Source: an uncultured beta proteobacterium (GTDB taxonomy: Bacteria; Pseudomonadota; Gammaproteobacteria; Burkholderiales; Rhodocyclaceae). From it: 64,000 nt of DNA. The stretch lies in contig CAISOB010000064.1 of NCBI GenBank assembly GCA_903886975.1, forward strand, positions 1 to 64,000. The letters are read 5' to 3'. The translations under genes and the position numbers were made by a program. The notes under the pieces are model-generated. The model ran no database searches and was not told where the DNA came from. It saw nothing but the letters and a program-made list of their open reading frames with translations. Positions 18,742 to 26,860 of the stretch are shown one piece after another; position 1 is the stretch's first letter, and each line of letters begins with the position of its first letter.

Positions 18742-19461
18742 TTATTCGGTCAGCAGTTGATAGCCCTTACGCAGCACCGCCTGGATACGCGGGCGGCCGT
18801 CGGGCAGGAGCGGCAGTTTGCGGCGAATGCTGCTTACGTGAACGTCGATACTGCGGTCGTAACGCTGAAAATTGCGTCCCAGTCCCTGTTCCGAAAGGAG
18901 GTTCTTGGTGACGACTTGTCCGGCTTTCTGAATCAGCACTTCGAGCAGGTTGAACTCGGCGTTGGTCAACGCCAGATCCTTTCCCGCCCAGGTAATCCGC
19001 CGCTGCGCGGAAAGCAGGACGAGTTCGCCCAGGCGTACGCAGTCCGGTCCTGGCGTTCTCTCGGAGAGTGGATTTTGCAACGTCCGGCGCAGAATTGCCC
19101 GCAAGCGGGCGCTCAGTTCCCGCGGCGTACACGGCTTGCCGACGTAATCATCGGCGCCCAGTTCCAGGCCCAGGATCCGGCTTTCGGCATCGCCTCGGGC
19201 CGTCAGCATCAGCACCGGCAGGCTGCTGCGGGCGCGAATGCGCCTGAGCACGTCGATACCGCTCGCACCCGGCATCATTACGTCGATCACGGCGATATCG
19301 GGCGGATCGGTAAGCAGCAGAAGCATCGCGCTTTCGCCCTCATGGGCCAGCGATACCCGAAAGCCATCGGTAGTCAGGAAGGCGCTCAAAAGAATCACCA
19401 GTTCGACATCGTCATCGACGAGCAATACATGCGGCATGTGCATCGGATTCGCGTCGCTCAT
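18742..19461 (-). CDS. OmpR-family response regulator
   Basis: A 239-residue DNA-binding regulator. The receiver domain has the acidic pair in LLVDDDVEL, phospho-acceptor D60 (AVIDVMMPG), LTARGD and GKPCTPREL. The C-terminal winged helix ends with YDRSIDVHVSSIRRKL and RIQAVLRKGYQLL. It is first of a two-gene operon with the sensor kinase and is divergent from the EF-hand gene. TTTAC repeated at 10-base spacing (19503-19517) upstream of its start is a plausible self-recognition site. Confidence 0.95.
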   Translation of the reverse strand: MSDANPMHMPHVLLVDDDVELVILLSAFLTTDGFRVSLAHEGESAMLLLLTDPPDIAVIDVMMPGASGIDVLRRIRARSSLPVLMLTARGDAESRILGLELGADDYVGKPCTPRELSARLRAILRRTLQNPLSERTPGPDCVRLGELVLLSAQRRITWAGKDLALTNAEFNLLEVLIQKAGQVVTKNLLSEQGLGRNFQRYDRSIDVHVSSIRRKLPLLPDGRPRIQAVLRKGYQLLTE

Positions 19462-19828
19462 GGCGAGATGATAATGGCTGCGAGCTTTCTTGGCGTGGTG
19501 GCTTTACCGGGATTTACAGGGCAAGGGGGAGAAATTGCCGGTCGCGCGGCGCGAATGGGCTATCGCACTGATCCCAAGGACAAAATCTTGATGGACATTC
19601 TTGCCGGTCGCATTTCTGCGGCCACTTCTTTTTGCATATCGGCGATCACGACAGGGGGTAGAGCGACGACGGAGGCACTTTTCTTCACCCAGTTTTACCT
19701 GCTTTAACACGAAGAAACGTCTTGGAACCTGGTTTGTGGCCGATATCTTGCAAGTAAGCCAGTGGTTCGGCGCGTGCCGGCCAGCCGGAAATATTCCTCC
19801 GGTCATATCAATTTTCAAGGAGTCGAAC
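19462..19828. promoter_or_regulatory. Divergent control region between response regulator and EF-hand gene
   Basis: This 367-base spacer has no supported gene. It contains TTTAC-N5-TTTAC at 19503-19517 (exact 10-base period, about 42 bases upstream of the regulator) and a related TTTTACCTGCTTTAAC at 19693-19708, about 120 bases upstream of the EF-hand gene. Tandem half-sites at 10-base spacing are what OmpR-family dimers bind. The assignment to this regulator is inferred. Confidence 0.4.
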
Positions 19829-20572
19829 ATGAGTTCAGTGAGTAGCATCAGCACCAGTGCTGCAACCAACTATACGGCAACCTCCGGGGCCCAGCGACGT
19901 CATCGTCCCGATCCCGCGAAGATGGCAGAAGATCTGTTTTCGCAACTCGACACGTCCGGCAAGGGGTATATCGACGAAAGCGACCTCGCGTCGGCGCTTT
20001 CCGGCGTCACATCGACGAGTTCGGCGCAAACCGCCGGCAACAGCGCAAGTGCGAGCGATATCTTCAACCAGCTCGATAGCAACGGCGACGGAAAGATCAC
20101 CAAGGACGAGTTATCGACCGGCATCGCCAAGCTGGCCGAATCGCTCGACAGCCAGTACGACCAATCACGGGTGCAAGGAGGGATGCCACCGCCACCACCA
20201 AGCGACGATACGGGTTTCACCAAGGACGAGTTGAGCAGCCAGTTGTCGGCAATCGGCAGCAGCGACCCGACCCGATCGAGCTTGATCAGCAAGATCGTCG
20301 CCAACTTCGACAAGGCCGACACGAACCAGGACGGCAAGGTCAGTTTCCAGGAAGCGATGGCTTACGATCAATCGAGCAGTACTTCCGCAAGCTCGAGCAC
20401 GGCAAGTGGCGCGGCAAGCGCCGCAGCGAATACGACTTCAGCGACCTCAACCGCCAGCGAAAAGACAGAAGCGCAGATATTCCGGCAGATCATGGACCTG
20501 ATGCGTTCTTACGGACACGACGGCCAATCCAGCCAAAGTACCTTGAGTTCGCTGATTTCGACCTCCGCCTGA
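19829..20572 (+). CDS. EF-hand calcium-binding protein (XopAW-like)
   Basis: A 247-residue protein with several EF-hand loops. DTSGKGYIDESD at 41-52 has an odd Lys at loop position 5. DSNGDGKITKDE at 83-94 is canonical, a partial loop lies at 126-134 (DDTGFTKDE), and DTNQDGKVSFQE at 164-175 is canonical. Calcium binding by at least two loops is therefore likely. The N-terminus and residues 180-210 are Ser/Ala/Thr rich; there is no signal peptide. The ATG at 19829 follows AAGGAG; the upstream extension is not conserved-looking. It is divergent from a two-component system. Similar proteins are annotated in proteobacteria as EF-hand or XopAW-family; the role here is unknown. Confidence 0.9.
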   Translation: MSSVSSISTSAATNYTATSGAQRRHRPDPAKMAEDLFSQLDTSGKGYIDESDLASALSGVTSTSSAQTAGNSASASDIFNQLDSNGDGKITKDELSTGIAKLAESLDSQYDQSRVQGGMPPPPPSDDTGFTKDELSSQLSAIGSSDPTRSSLISKIVANFDKADTNQDGKVSFQEAMAYDQSSSTSASSSTASGAASAAANTTSATSTASEKTEAQIFRQIMDLMRSYGHDGQSSQSTLSSLISTSA

Positions 20573-20586
20573 TACCGATCCTTTCG

Positions 20587-21309
20587 TCATGGCGCGGCAG
20601 GTGCGGAAGAGACGAATAGACAGGCCGCAATGCCGGTGGCGATGCCATCGGCCATGCGCGCCTGCCGATCGGAATCGAGCAGAGCCAGCTCCTCTTCGCG
20701 ATGCTTGATTACGCCGGCCTCGAATAGAACGGTTGGCAGGGTGGTCCGGTACAGCACGATCAGATTGTCGTAGTAGTGCACGGCATTGTCGGCATCGGCG
20801 TAGGGGCGCGCCTGGCCGGTCAGTGAATCGGCATGGTGCGTGGCACCGACGAACCCCAGGCGGCGCAGCCGCGCACCGATGGCTGAAGCGCAACGCAAGC
20901 TGGTCGCAAGATCAGGATTGTCGCGCGACACAAAGAGCGAGAAACCGCGGTGCCGATCGCTGTAGGTCTGAAGCGCGCCCTGCCACCGCCATTCCTCAAG
21001 AAACTCCGGGCGCACCGAATCGTGATGAATGGAGATGAAGAAATCCGCACCGGCGGCCTGTTCCGGCCGCGCCTCAAGGCTGGCGATGCGACCGTCGAAA
21101 TTAATCGGGCGCACGCTCAGCGTCCGTTCGCCGAGTGCAGCGGCGACGCGTGTGGCAAGCACGCGGTTGAAATCGAACTCTCTGCCGCCGCGCGCGCTGA
21201 CGGCGCCGGAGGCCGCGAGGGTATGGCCGACATCGACGGCCACTTCGCTGGCTTGCGCGTTTGCACAGACCAGCCAGCCGAGGGCAGCGGAGATCAGTAA
21301 GCAGAGCAC
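20587..21309 (-). CDS. N-acetylmuramoyl-L-alanine amidase (Amidase_3)
   Basis: A periplasmic zinc amidase that cleaves the bond between MurNAc and the stem peptide. Residues 1-20 are a signal peptide ending ANAQA. Zinc ligands fit H29 (DVGHT), E44 (GREFDFN) and H95 (SIHHDSV), and the catalytic Glu is in VLFEAGVI. At 240 residues it is the catalytic domain alone, without the AMIN domain of AmiC. The GTG start at 21309 lies 12 bases after the DUF1840 gene, so the two are probably co-transcribed. Confidence 0.9.
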   Translation of the reverse strand: MLCLLISAALGWLVCANAQASEVAVDVGHTLAASGAVSARGGREFDFNRVLATRVAAALGERTLSVRPINFDGRIASLEARPEQAAGADFFISIHHDSVRPEFLEEWRWQGALQTYSDRHRGFSLFVSRDNPDLATSLRCASAIGARLRRLGFVGATHHADSLTGQARPYADADNAVHYYDNLIVLYRTTLPTVLFEAGVIKHREEELALLDSDRQARMADGIATGIAACLFVSSAPAAP

Positions 21310-21321
21310 CGGGCTATCGGA

Positions 21322-21678
21322 TCAAAAGTCGCTGGCGGCTTCCCACAGAATGAAGCCGCCTTCGTTCTGCGTCCGTTCCATCAAGCGGATCAGAGGGTAC
21401 GCACGCTGCGCCAGGCCGACGGCATCGGGCTTGTCGGCGTCGGTATCTTCGGCCTTGTCGTGACCTGCGCGGACAGGCTGCGCCTGCGCGACCCGCGGCG
21501 TCGCCGCCTTTTCACCCTCGACCGCCTGCCGCAGGCGGGCCATCGCGTCAGGCAACTGTTCCAGAGCAAACACGCCGCGTGCCGTGCACTCCTTGCCGAT
21601 GATTTCGAAGAGGCGATGCGCGTGTTCGGCGAACAGGATCACTTCCCCCGAGGTACTTGAAGTCAGTTTGACCAGCAT
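21322..21678 (-). CDS. DUF1840 family protein
   Basis: A 118-residue protein of unknown function. The N-terminal half (MLVKLTSSTSGEVILFAEHA, then LFEIIGKECTARGVF) matches the DUF1840 family of betaproteobacteria. The middle is polar and Lys/Asp rich, and the end is helical (AYPLIRLMERTQ). The ATG at 21678 has GGAG about 9 bases upstream; a longer reading to 21756 is not supported. It is followed at once by the amidase gene. No catalytic motif is visible. Confidence 0.88.
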   Translation of the reverse strand: MLVKLTSSTSGEVILFAEHAHRLFEIIGKECTARGVFALEQLPDAMARLRQAVEGEKAATPRVAQAQPVRAGHDKAEDTDADKPDAVGLAQRAYPLIRLMERTQNEGGFILWEAASDF

Positions 21679-21800
21679 CGTCGTTTTCTCCAATAGGCCA
21701 TGCAAACTGCCGCAAACACGCTTTACGACGGTAGTCGACACAGGACGGAATGGCATCCCGTGCGTGCATAGGTATGGTACTCAAGTTCTCCCGATTCCAT

Positions 21801-22733
21801 CTACTGAATGTCAACTTCTGCGCACAGTGCCAATACGGCGCTCAAAGTCGGCGGTGCGGCGCCGGCATGCTGGCAAGCGGCGCTCCCCGCCGCAACGGCG
21901 AAGCCAAGGTGAAAAGCGTGGGTCTGGGCTGGTGAGCGCATCCGGCTAGCGATCAAACCGGCAATGCTGGCGTCGCCGGCGCCCACGGCATCGACTACCG
22001 CAATCGACGGGGGCTTCGCGTGCCACTGGCCTGTGGGCGTGAGCAGAGTTGCCCCCCTTGCGCCCTCGGTGTACAGCCAGCAGGCCTTCGGATTCCATGC
22101 GCGCACGCGCTGCAATGCGTCTGTCGGGTCGCAGTTCGGCATCAAGCCGGCCAAATCCTCGTCGGACAGTTTGATGATACTTGCAATGCGGCACAGGTGC
22201 TCAAAAGTGGGAGCATAGCGCGCGTCCATCAAATTGCGGAAATTCGCGTCGTAGCTGATGCTAACCCCGGCGGCGTGCAGCTCGGAAGCCAGCGCCACCA
22301 GCCGCTCGGCGAGAGGGGCACGAGCGAGACTGATGCCGCCGAAGTGAACCCACTCGGCTTGGCCTTGCCATCCTGAAGGGAGTGCCCGCGGATCGAAATA
22401 CAAGTCGGCGCTGTCGTCACCGACGAAGAAATAATGCGGCGGCTCGCTTTGCGGAACGATGGCCAGGAGCGGCGATCGTTCGACGCGCTGCAGATAACGC
22501 AGATCCAGCCCGTTCTCCTCGCTGGCCTGCCATAGGGCATCGCCAAAGCAGCAGCGACTGATCGCACCGGCAAACGCACTGCTTACGCCGAACGCGGCGA
22601 CGGCCCGCGCGACATTCCAGGTAGAACCGCCGGATTTGCTGATCCAGTGCTCGGCTCCGACACGAATCATGTCGGTCAATGCCTCGCCTACGGCGACGAA
22701 TTGTGGGAAACCGGTTGAAGAGCCGGCGACCAT
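21801..22733 (-). CDS. PfkB-family carbohydrate kinase
   Basis: A 310-residue sugar kinase of the ribokinase/PfkB fold. The N-terminal substrate region is VAVGEALTDMI and SKSGGSTWNVARA, and the C-terminal anion-hole and catalytic-Asp motif is DAVGAGDAS. It most resembles fructokinase-like PfkB proteins, but its position, three bases after the epimerase gene and last in the lyase operon, suggests it phosphorylates the amino sugar (GlcNAc or ManNAc) released from the lyase product. In most known sialate operons that kinase is of the ROK family, so this would be a replacement. Substrate assignment is inferred from context. Confidence 0.85.
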   Translation of the reverse strand: MVAGSSTGFPQFVAVGEALTDMIRVGAEHWISKSGGSTWNVARAVAAFGVSSAFAGAISRCCFGDALWQASEENGLDLRYLQRVERSPLLAIVPQSEPPHYFFVGDDSADLYFDPRALPSGWQGQAEWVHFGGISLARAPLAERLVALASELHAAGVSISYDANFRNLMDARYAPTFEHLCRIASIIKLSDEDLAGLMPNCDPTDALQRVRAWNPKACWLYTEGARGATLLTPTGQWHAKPPSIAVVDAVGAGDASIAGLIASRMRSPAQTHAFHLGFAVAAGSAACQHAGAAPPTLSAVLALCAEVDIQ

Positions 22734-22736
22734 CGA

Positions 22737-23969
22737 TTATTCCTTCAGCGTCGCGATGATTTCGTAGCACGCGCCGGTGGTGTGGTAATCGACTTTGCCG
22801 GCCGGACTCTTCTCGTCGGTGGTGCTGACGTTTTCGCGCGTCAGTAGCCGGAACCAGGCGCCGTGTTCATGATCGATCCAGTTTTGCCAGCAATAGGCCC
22901 ATAGCTTGTCGTACCAGTCCCAATAGTCGGCCTTTCCTGTCCGCTGGCCAAGTACCGCGGCGCTGGCCATGCTTTCGCATTGCACCCAGTGATATTTGCG
23001 ATCGTCGCAAATGGTAAGGTCGGGGGCAAAGCCGTAGTAGAGTCCGCCAAACGCGTCGTCCCAGGCATGTCTAAAGGCGACATCGAAAAGCGCCTCGGCC
23101 TTGGGCAGCAGCCAGGGCAGCGGGCGATGTTTTTCGAGGCGAATGAGCAGCTTGGCCCACTCGGTGAAGTGACCCGGTTGATATCCCCAAGGACGAAAGA
23201 TATTGCTCATGTCGTTGCGGTTGTAATCCCAATCGACTGACCAGTCGCTTTTGTAGTGTTCCCAAATCATCAACCCGTCGGTGAGCATCGCCTGGCGTTG
23301 CGCGATGTTTGTCGCAACGCGTTGCGCGCGGTCAAGAAAGCGCGGCCGGGAGGTAGCCTCGTAGGCCGCGAGGCAGGCCTCGGTGGCATGCATGTTGGCA
23401 TTCTGTCCGCGATAGGGCAGCAGCTGCCATTCCGCGGTGGCTTCGTCGGCGTACAAGCCGAACTCAGACGACCAGAAATGTTGCTCCATCAACTCGAAGA
23501 TTTCATCCAGCCAGGCTCCCGCTTCAGTAATTCCCGCCCGTAATGCATGGGCATAGGCGAGCAGCACGAACGCCAGGCCATAGCAATGGTTGGTCGCGTC
23601 AAGCACCGCGGCGTGGCCATTCTCCCACCTGAGCTGCCAGGCATAGCCGCCACTCGCCGGGTTACGATGCGCCTCGCGCAGAAACTTGAGGCCGCGCCGC
23701 GCGTTGTCCAAGTACGCTGGCGTGTCGGGGAAATGGCGTGCGGCCATCGCCCAAACGACGACGTAGCGCGTACTGCTGACCAGATGACGCGTGTGGGCGT
23801 CGAAGACCGTTCCGTCGTCCTTGAGGAAGTGATAGAAACCGCCGCGCGGATCGATGGCCCGCGGATGGTAAAAGGCCAGGGTATGGCGAACGTGGTCCAG
23901 AATCGACTGACGCCGGTGGAAATTCGGCGCGACCGGAATTCCAGGATGTCGGCGGTCGATCACATCCAT
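22737..23969 (-). CDS. N-acylglucosamine 2-epimerase (AGE) family protein
   Basis: A 410-residue (alpha/alpha)6-barrel protein of the AGE / RnBP family, which interconverts GlcNAc and ManNAc or related sugars without phosphorylation. Family features are SSTRYVVVWAMA near the start, GYQPGHFTEWAKLLIRLEK (His of the active site) and KYHWVQCESMASAAVL. The ATG at 23969 overlaps the end of the lyase gene by ten bases, so the two are translationally coupled. With the lyase upstream and a kinase downstream it most likely turns ManNAc into GlcNAc. Other AGE members act on mannose or cellobiose, so specificity is not certain. Confidence 0.87.
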   Translation of the reverse strand: MDVIDRRHPGIPVAPNFHRRQSILDHVRHTLAFYHPRAIDPRGGFYHFLKDDGTVFDAHTRHLVSSTRYVVVWAMAARHFPDTPAYLDNARRGLKFLREAHRNPASGGYAWQLRWENGHAAVLDATNHCYGLAFVLLAYAHALRAGITEAGAWLDEIFELMEQHFWSSEFGLYADEATAEWQLLPYRGQNANMHATEACLAAYEATSRPRFLDRAQRVATNIAQRQAMLTDGLMIWEHYKSDWSVDWDYNRNDMSNIFRPWGYQPGHFTEWAKLLIRLEKHRPLPWLLPKAEALFDVAFRHAWDDAFGGLYYGFAPDLTICDDRKYHWVQCESMASAAVLGQRTGKADYWDWYDKLWAYCWQNWIDHEHGAWFRLLTRENVSTTDEKSPAGKVDYHTTGACYEIIATLKE

Positions 23970-24886
23970 TCGAGGAATCCCATGGCGGCGAGTGCCTGTC
24001 TGAGTCCTTCGATTTCTGCGGACGCCATCGGAATGAGCGGCAAGCGCGTGGGTCCGCAATCGACCCCGGCCAGCTTCATCATCGATTTCAAGGCCGGCAG
24101 CGGGCGGTATCGCTTCACCGCTTCCACCATGTTGACCGAAAGCAGTTGCAGGCACTGCGCCTCGGCGTGTTTGCCTTTGGCAAACAGCGACATGATTTCG
24201 TGATAGAGCGGGGCACAAAGATTGTAGGTGCTGCCTACCGCGCCTTGCGCGCCCGCGGCCAAGCCGCTCAGGAGCATTTCATCCGAGCCGAAGACCATGT
24301 TGAAGCGCCCGCCATCGAGGGCCGCACAGGCCTGAAACTCGTACAGTGTCGGCGCGGTGTATTTGATGCCGCTCAGCGTCGGAATACGATCCGCCGCCCG
24401 CCGTAGAAACTCGACCATATCGAGGCTGACGCCTGTCATGTGGGGAATGTGGTAGTAGTAAAACGGCAGTTGCGGAGCCGCCAATGCGATCGCGGCCATG
24501 CAATCGACGAGCGCTTCCACCGACGCCGGCTTGAAAAAGGTCGGTGGCGTTGCCGCGATCGCGGCGGCGCCGCTACGCTGGGCATGCTCGGCCAGGTCGC
24601 GCGATTCGATAATGGCGCTATGCCCGACGTGCGCAACCACCGGAATCCGGCCAGCGGCGGCGCCTATGAAGGCCTCCAGCGTCGCCTTGCGCTCCGGGGT
24701 GGAAAGCGATGCGCTCTCGCCGGTCGTGCCGCAGACGAAGAGTGCCATGGCCTTGAAGGCCAGCAGGCGCTCGACGACCGGCAGTACCTGATCGAGGTTG
24801 AGGCTCCCGTCTTCGTGCATCGGCGTGAAGGTGGCAGGCACCAGACCGGTCATCCAGAATTTATTCGACCCGACTTTTTTCGACAT
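23960..24886 (-). CDS. nanA: N-acetylneuraminate lyase-like aldolase
   Basis: A class I aldolase of the DHDPS/NAL family, 308 residues. The pyruvate-binding motif is GTTGES, the Tyr region is PFYYYHIPHMTGV, the Schiff-base Lys is in GIKYTAPTLYEFQ, and GAQGAVGSTYN is typical of sialate lyases rather than of dihydrodipicolinate synthase. The stretch LPFYYYHIPxxTGV is closer to animal NPL than to E. coli NanA, as I recall those sequences. Expected reaction: Neu5Ac to ManNAc plus pyruvate. It is coupled to the AGE epimerase and follows the ABC permeases in the operon. Confidence 0.82.
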   Translation of the reverse strand: MSKKVGSNKFWMTGLVPATFTPMHEDGSLNLDQVLPVVERLLAFKAMALFVCGTTGESASLSTPERKATLEAFIGAAAGRIPVVAHVGHSAIIESRDLAEHAQRSGAAAIAATPPTFFKPASVEALVDCMAAIALAAPQLPFYYYHIPHMTGVSLDMVEFLRRAADRIPTLSGIKYTAPTLYEFQACAALDGGRFNMVFGSDEMLLSGLAAGAQGAVGSTYNLCAPLYHEIMSLFAKGKHAEAQCLQLLSVNMVEAVKRYRPLPALKSMMKLAGVDCGPTRLPLIPMASAEIEGLRQALAAMGFLEWM

Positions 24887-24901
24887 TCCATTCTCCCTTG
24901 T

Positions 24902-25801
24902 TTAGAGCGATGAGCGCGGATCAAGCGCATCGCGCAGTCCGTCCCCGATAAAATTGATACTGAGTACAGCTAACGCGATCATCAGTCCGGGCGCCAACCA
25001 CAGCCAGGGCATTCCTTCCAGAATCGTTTGCGACTGCGCATCCTGCAGCATATTGCCCCAGCTCGGTGTCGGGGCCTGGACGCCGAGGCCCAGGAAAGAG
25101 AGCGAAGCCTCCTGGAGGATGGCGTTGGCCATGCCGAAAGTCGCGGCCACCGTCACCGTGCCGACGACGTTGGGAAAGAGATGGCGGAACATAATCTGGA
25201 ACGGACTCACGCCAATCGAGCGCGCGGCGAGAACAAATTGCTGCTCGCGGAAGGACAGGAACTGCCCGCGGACCAGGCGGGCAATGCCCGGCCAGGTCAG
25301 GATGCCAATGACCAGCATCGTGTTGTAGATGCTCGGCCCAAGTACCGACGCGATGGTGATGATCATCACCAGCGAGGGAAAGGCCATGACCATATCGGTA
25401 AAACGCATCAGCACCATATCGACCTTGCCAGCTGCATAGCCGGCGATACTGCCGATGACGATTCCGATCAGCGTCGAGATCGAAACGGCGACCAGGCCGA
25501 CTGACAGCGACACCTGCCCCGCGTGGACGATTCGCGACCACACGTCGCGGCCAGTCGTGTCGGTCCCCAGCCAATGCGCGCCGCTCGGCGCCTGGCCCAT
25601 GGAACCGAGGTCCAGGGCGATCGGCGAATAGCGTTCAATCACCGGCGCGAGTACGGCCAGCAGAACCATGGCGCTAAGTATTACCAGACCGAGCAGCGCC
25701 AGCTTGTGCCGCAGAAACCGTTTGCGCGCCTTGACCCACAGGCCTTCGCCGGCAACCATCGCTTCCGTTTCCTGGTGTTGGCTGGGAGTGACAGCGCTCA
25801 T
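24902..25801 (-). CDS. Opp/Dpp-type ABC transporter permease (DppC-like)
   Basis: An inner-membrane permease subunit of 299 residues. The cytoplasmic N-terminus is followed by six predicted membrane segments, the periplasmic loop HWLGTDTTGRDVWSRIVHAG characteristic of DppC/OppC, and the EAA loop ARSIGVSPFQIMFRHLFPNV that contacts the ATPases. It ends with GDGLRDALDPR, a family hallmark. It lies nine bases after the DppB-like gene and 15 bases before the lyase gene, tying the transporter to the catabolic genes. Confidence 0.93.
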   Translation of the reverse strand: MSAVTPSQHQETEAMVAGEGLWVKARKRFLRHKLALLGLVILSAMVLLAVLAPVIERYSPIALDLGSMGQAPSGAHWLGTDTTGRDVWSRIVHAGQVSLSVGLVAVSISTLIGIVIGSIAGYAAGKVDMVLMRFTDMVMAFPSLVMIITIASVLGPSIYNTMLVIGILTWPGIARLVRGQFLSFREQQFVLAARSIGVSPFQIMFRHLFPNVVGTVTVAATFGMANAILQEASLSFLGLGVQAPTPSWGNMLQDAQSQTILEGMPWLWLAPGLMIALAVLSINFIGDGLRDALDPRSSL

Positions 25802-25810
25802 CGTTCGTCC

Positions 25811-26767
25811 TCAGTCATAGCGGATTCGCGGATCCAGAAAGCTGTAGGCGATGTCCGTTAGCAGATTGCTCATCTGCACGATGACCGCCGAGAAAAGCAC
25901 ATAGCCCATGATCACCGGCGAGTCGCGCGCGGTGACGGCACCGATGAACATCAAGCCGATTCCCGGCCATTGAAAGATCATTTCAATGATCACGGAACCG
26001 CCAAAGAGCACCGGTAGCATCAGGCCGATGACCGTGACCACCGGAATCAGGGCATTACGCAGAATATGTCGCGTGATCACGAGCCATTCGTTGAGCCCCT
26101 TTGCACGCGCCGTTCGGACATAGTCGTTGTTCATGACCTCGAGCACGCTGTTGCGCGTATAGCGCATGAAAGTCGCGGTTCGCACCAGCCCGAGTGCGAA
26201 TGCCGGCAGGACGAGATGGCGCAGATTGTCGCTCAGTGAATACGCATCGCCGGCGGTGGAGATACCCGAAGTGGGAAAGAAATGCCACTCGATGGCGAAC
26301 AGATAGACGAGGATCATGCCGAGGAAGAAATCCGGGATGGAGATGCCGGCAAAGCCCAGGAAGGTGAAGGTGTAATCGATTCGCGAGTATTGTTTGAGTG
26401 CCGAGACGACGCCCATGGCCACCCCAATCACGATGGCGATGAGCAGCGCCGTCCCCATCAGTTCAATCGTTGCCGGAATACGCGCCGCCAGCATGTCGAT
26501 GACCGACTCGCCGGTCTGAAACGAGAAGCCGAGATTGCCCTGCAGCAATTGCCCAAGCCAGCGAAAATATTGAACATAGATGGGCAGGTCGAGGCCCAGT
26601 TGCCCGCGGCGCAACTTGATCAGATCTTCCGCTTGCGGCGTCTCGGTCGAAATCATCGCCAGCACCGCGTCGCCGGGCATCTTGGAGGCGACAAAGAAAA
26701 CGATGACGGTGATGCCCAGCAGGATGGGGATGCTGACCAGAAGCCGGCGCAGGATATAAGTAATCAT
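25811..26767 (-). CDS. Opp/Dpp-type ABC transporter permease (DppB-like)
   Basis: An inner-membrane permease subunit of 318 residues with the DppB opening ILRRLLVSIPILLGITVIVF, about six membrane segments, the EAA loop ARAKGLNEWLVITRHILRNA and the final YSFLDPRIRYD typical of the family. It forms the channel with the DppC-like protein. A strong inverted repeat separates it from the substrate-binding protein gene upstream, the usual way of giving the binding protein more mRNA than the permeases. Confidence 0.93.
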   Translation of the reverse strand: MITYILRRLLVSIPILLGITVIVFFVASKMPGDAVLAMISTETPQAEDLIKLRRGQLGLDLPIYVQYFRWLGQLLQGNLGFSFQTGESVIDMLAARIPATIELMGTALLIAIVIGVAMGVVSALKQYSRIDYTFTFLGFAGISIPDFFLGMILVYLFAIEWHFFPTSGISTAGDAYSLSDNLRHLVLPAFALGLVRTATFMRYTRNSVLEVMNNDYVRTARAKGLNEWLVITRHILRNALIPVVTVIGLMLPVLFGGSVIIEMIFQWPGIGLMFIGAVTARDSPVIMGYVLFSAVIVQMSNLLTDIAYSFLDPRIRYD

Positions 26768-26806
26768 TGCAGACTGATCATTGACGCGTCTCCGCGATTA
26801 GGGAAA

Positions 26807-26846
26807 GACTGAACAGGCGGCAGCTAATGTCGCGACCTGTTCAGTC
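26807..26846 (-). promoter_or_regulatory. 11-bp inverted repeat between binding-protein and permease genes
   Basis: GACTGAACAGG (26807-26817) and CCTGTTCAGTC (26836-26846) pair perfectly around an 18-base loop. There is no T-run, so it is more likely an mRNA-stabilising or partial-stop hairpin than a terminator. It sits just after the binding-protein stop, where it could protect that message and set higher expression than the permeases. Confidence 0.55.
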
Positions 26847-26860
26847 AGGAGCCTAAATCC

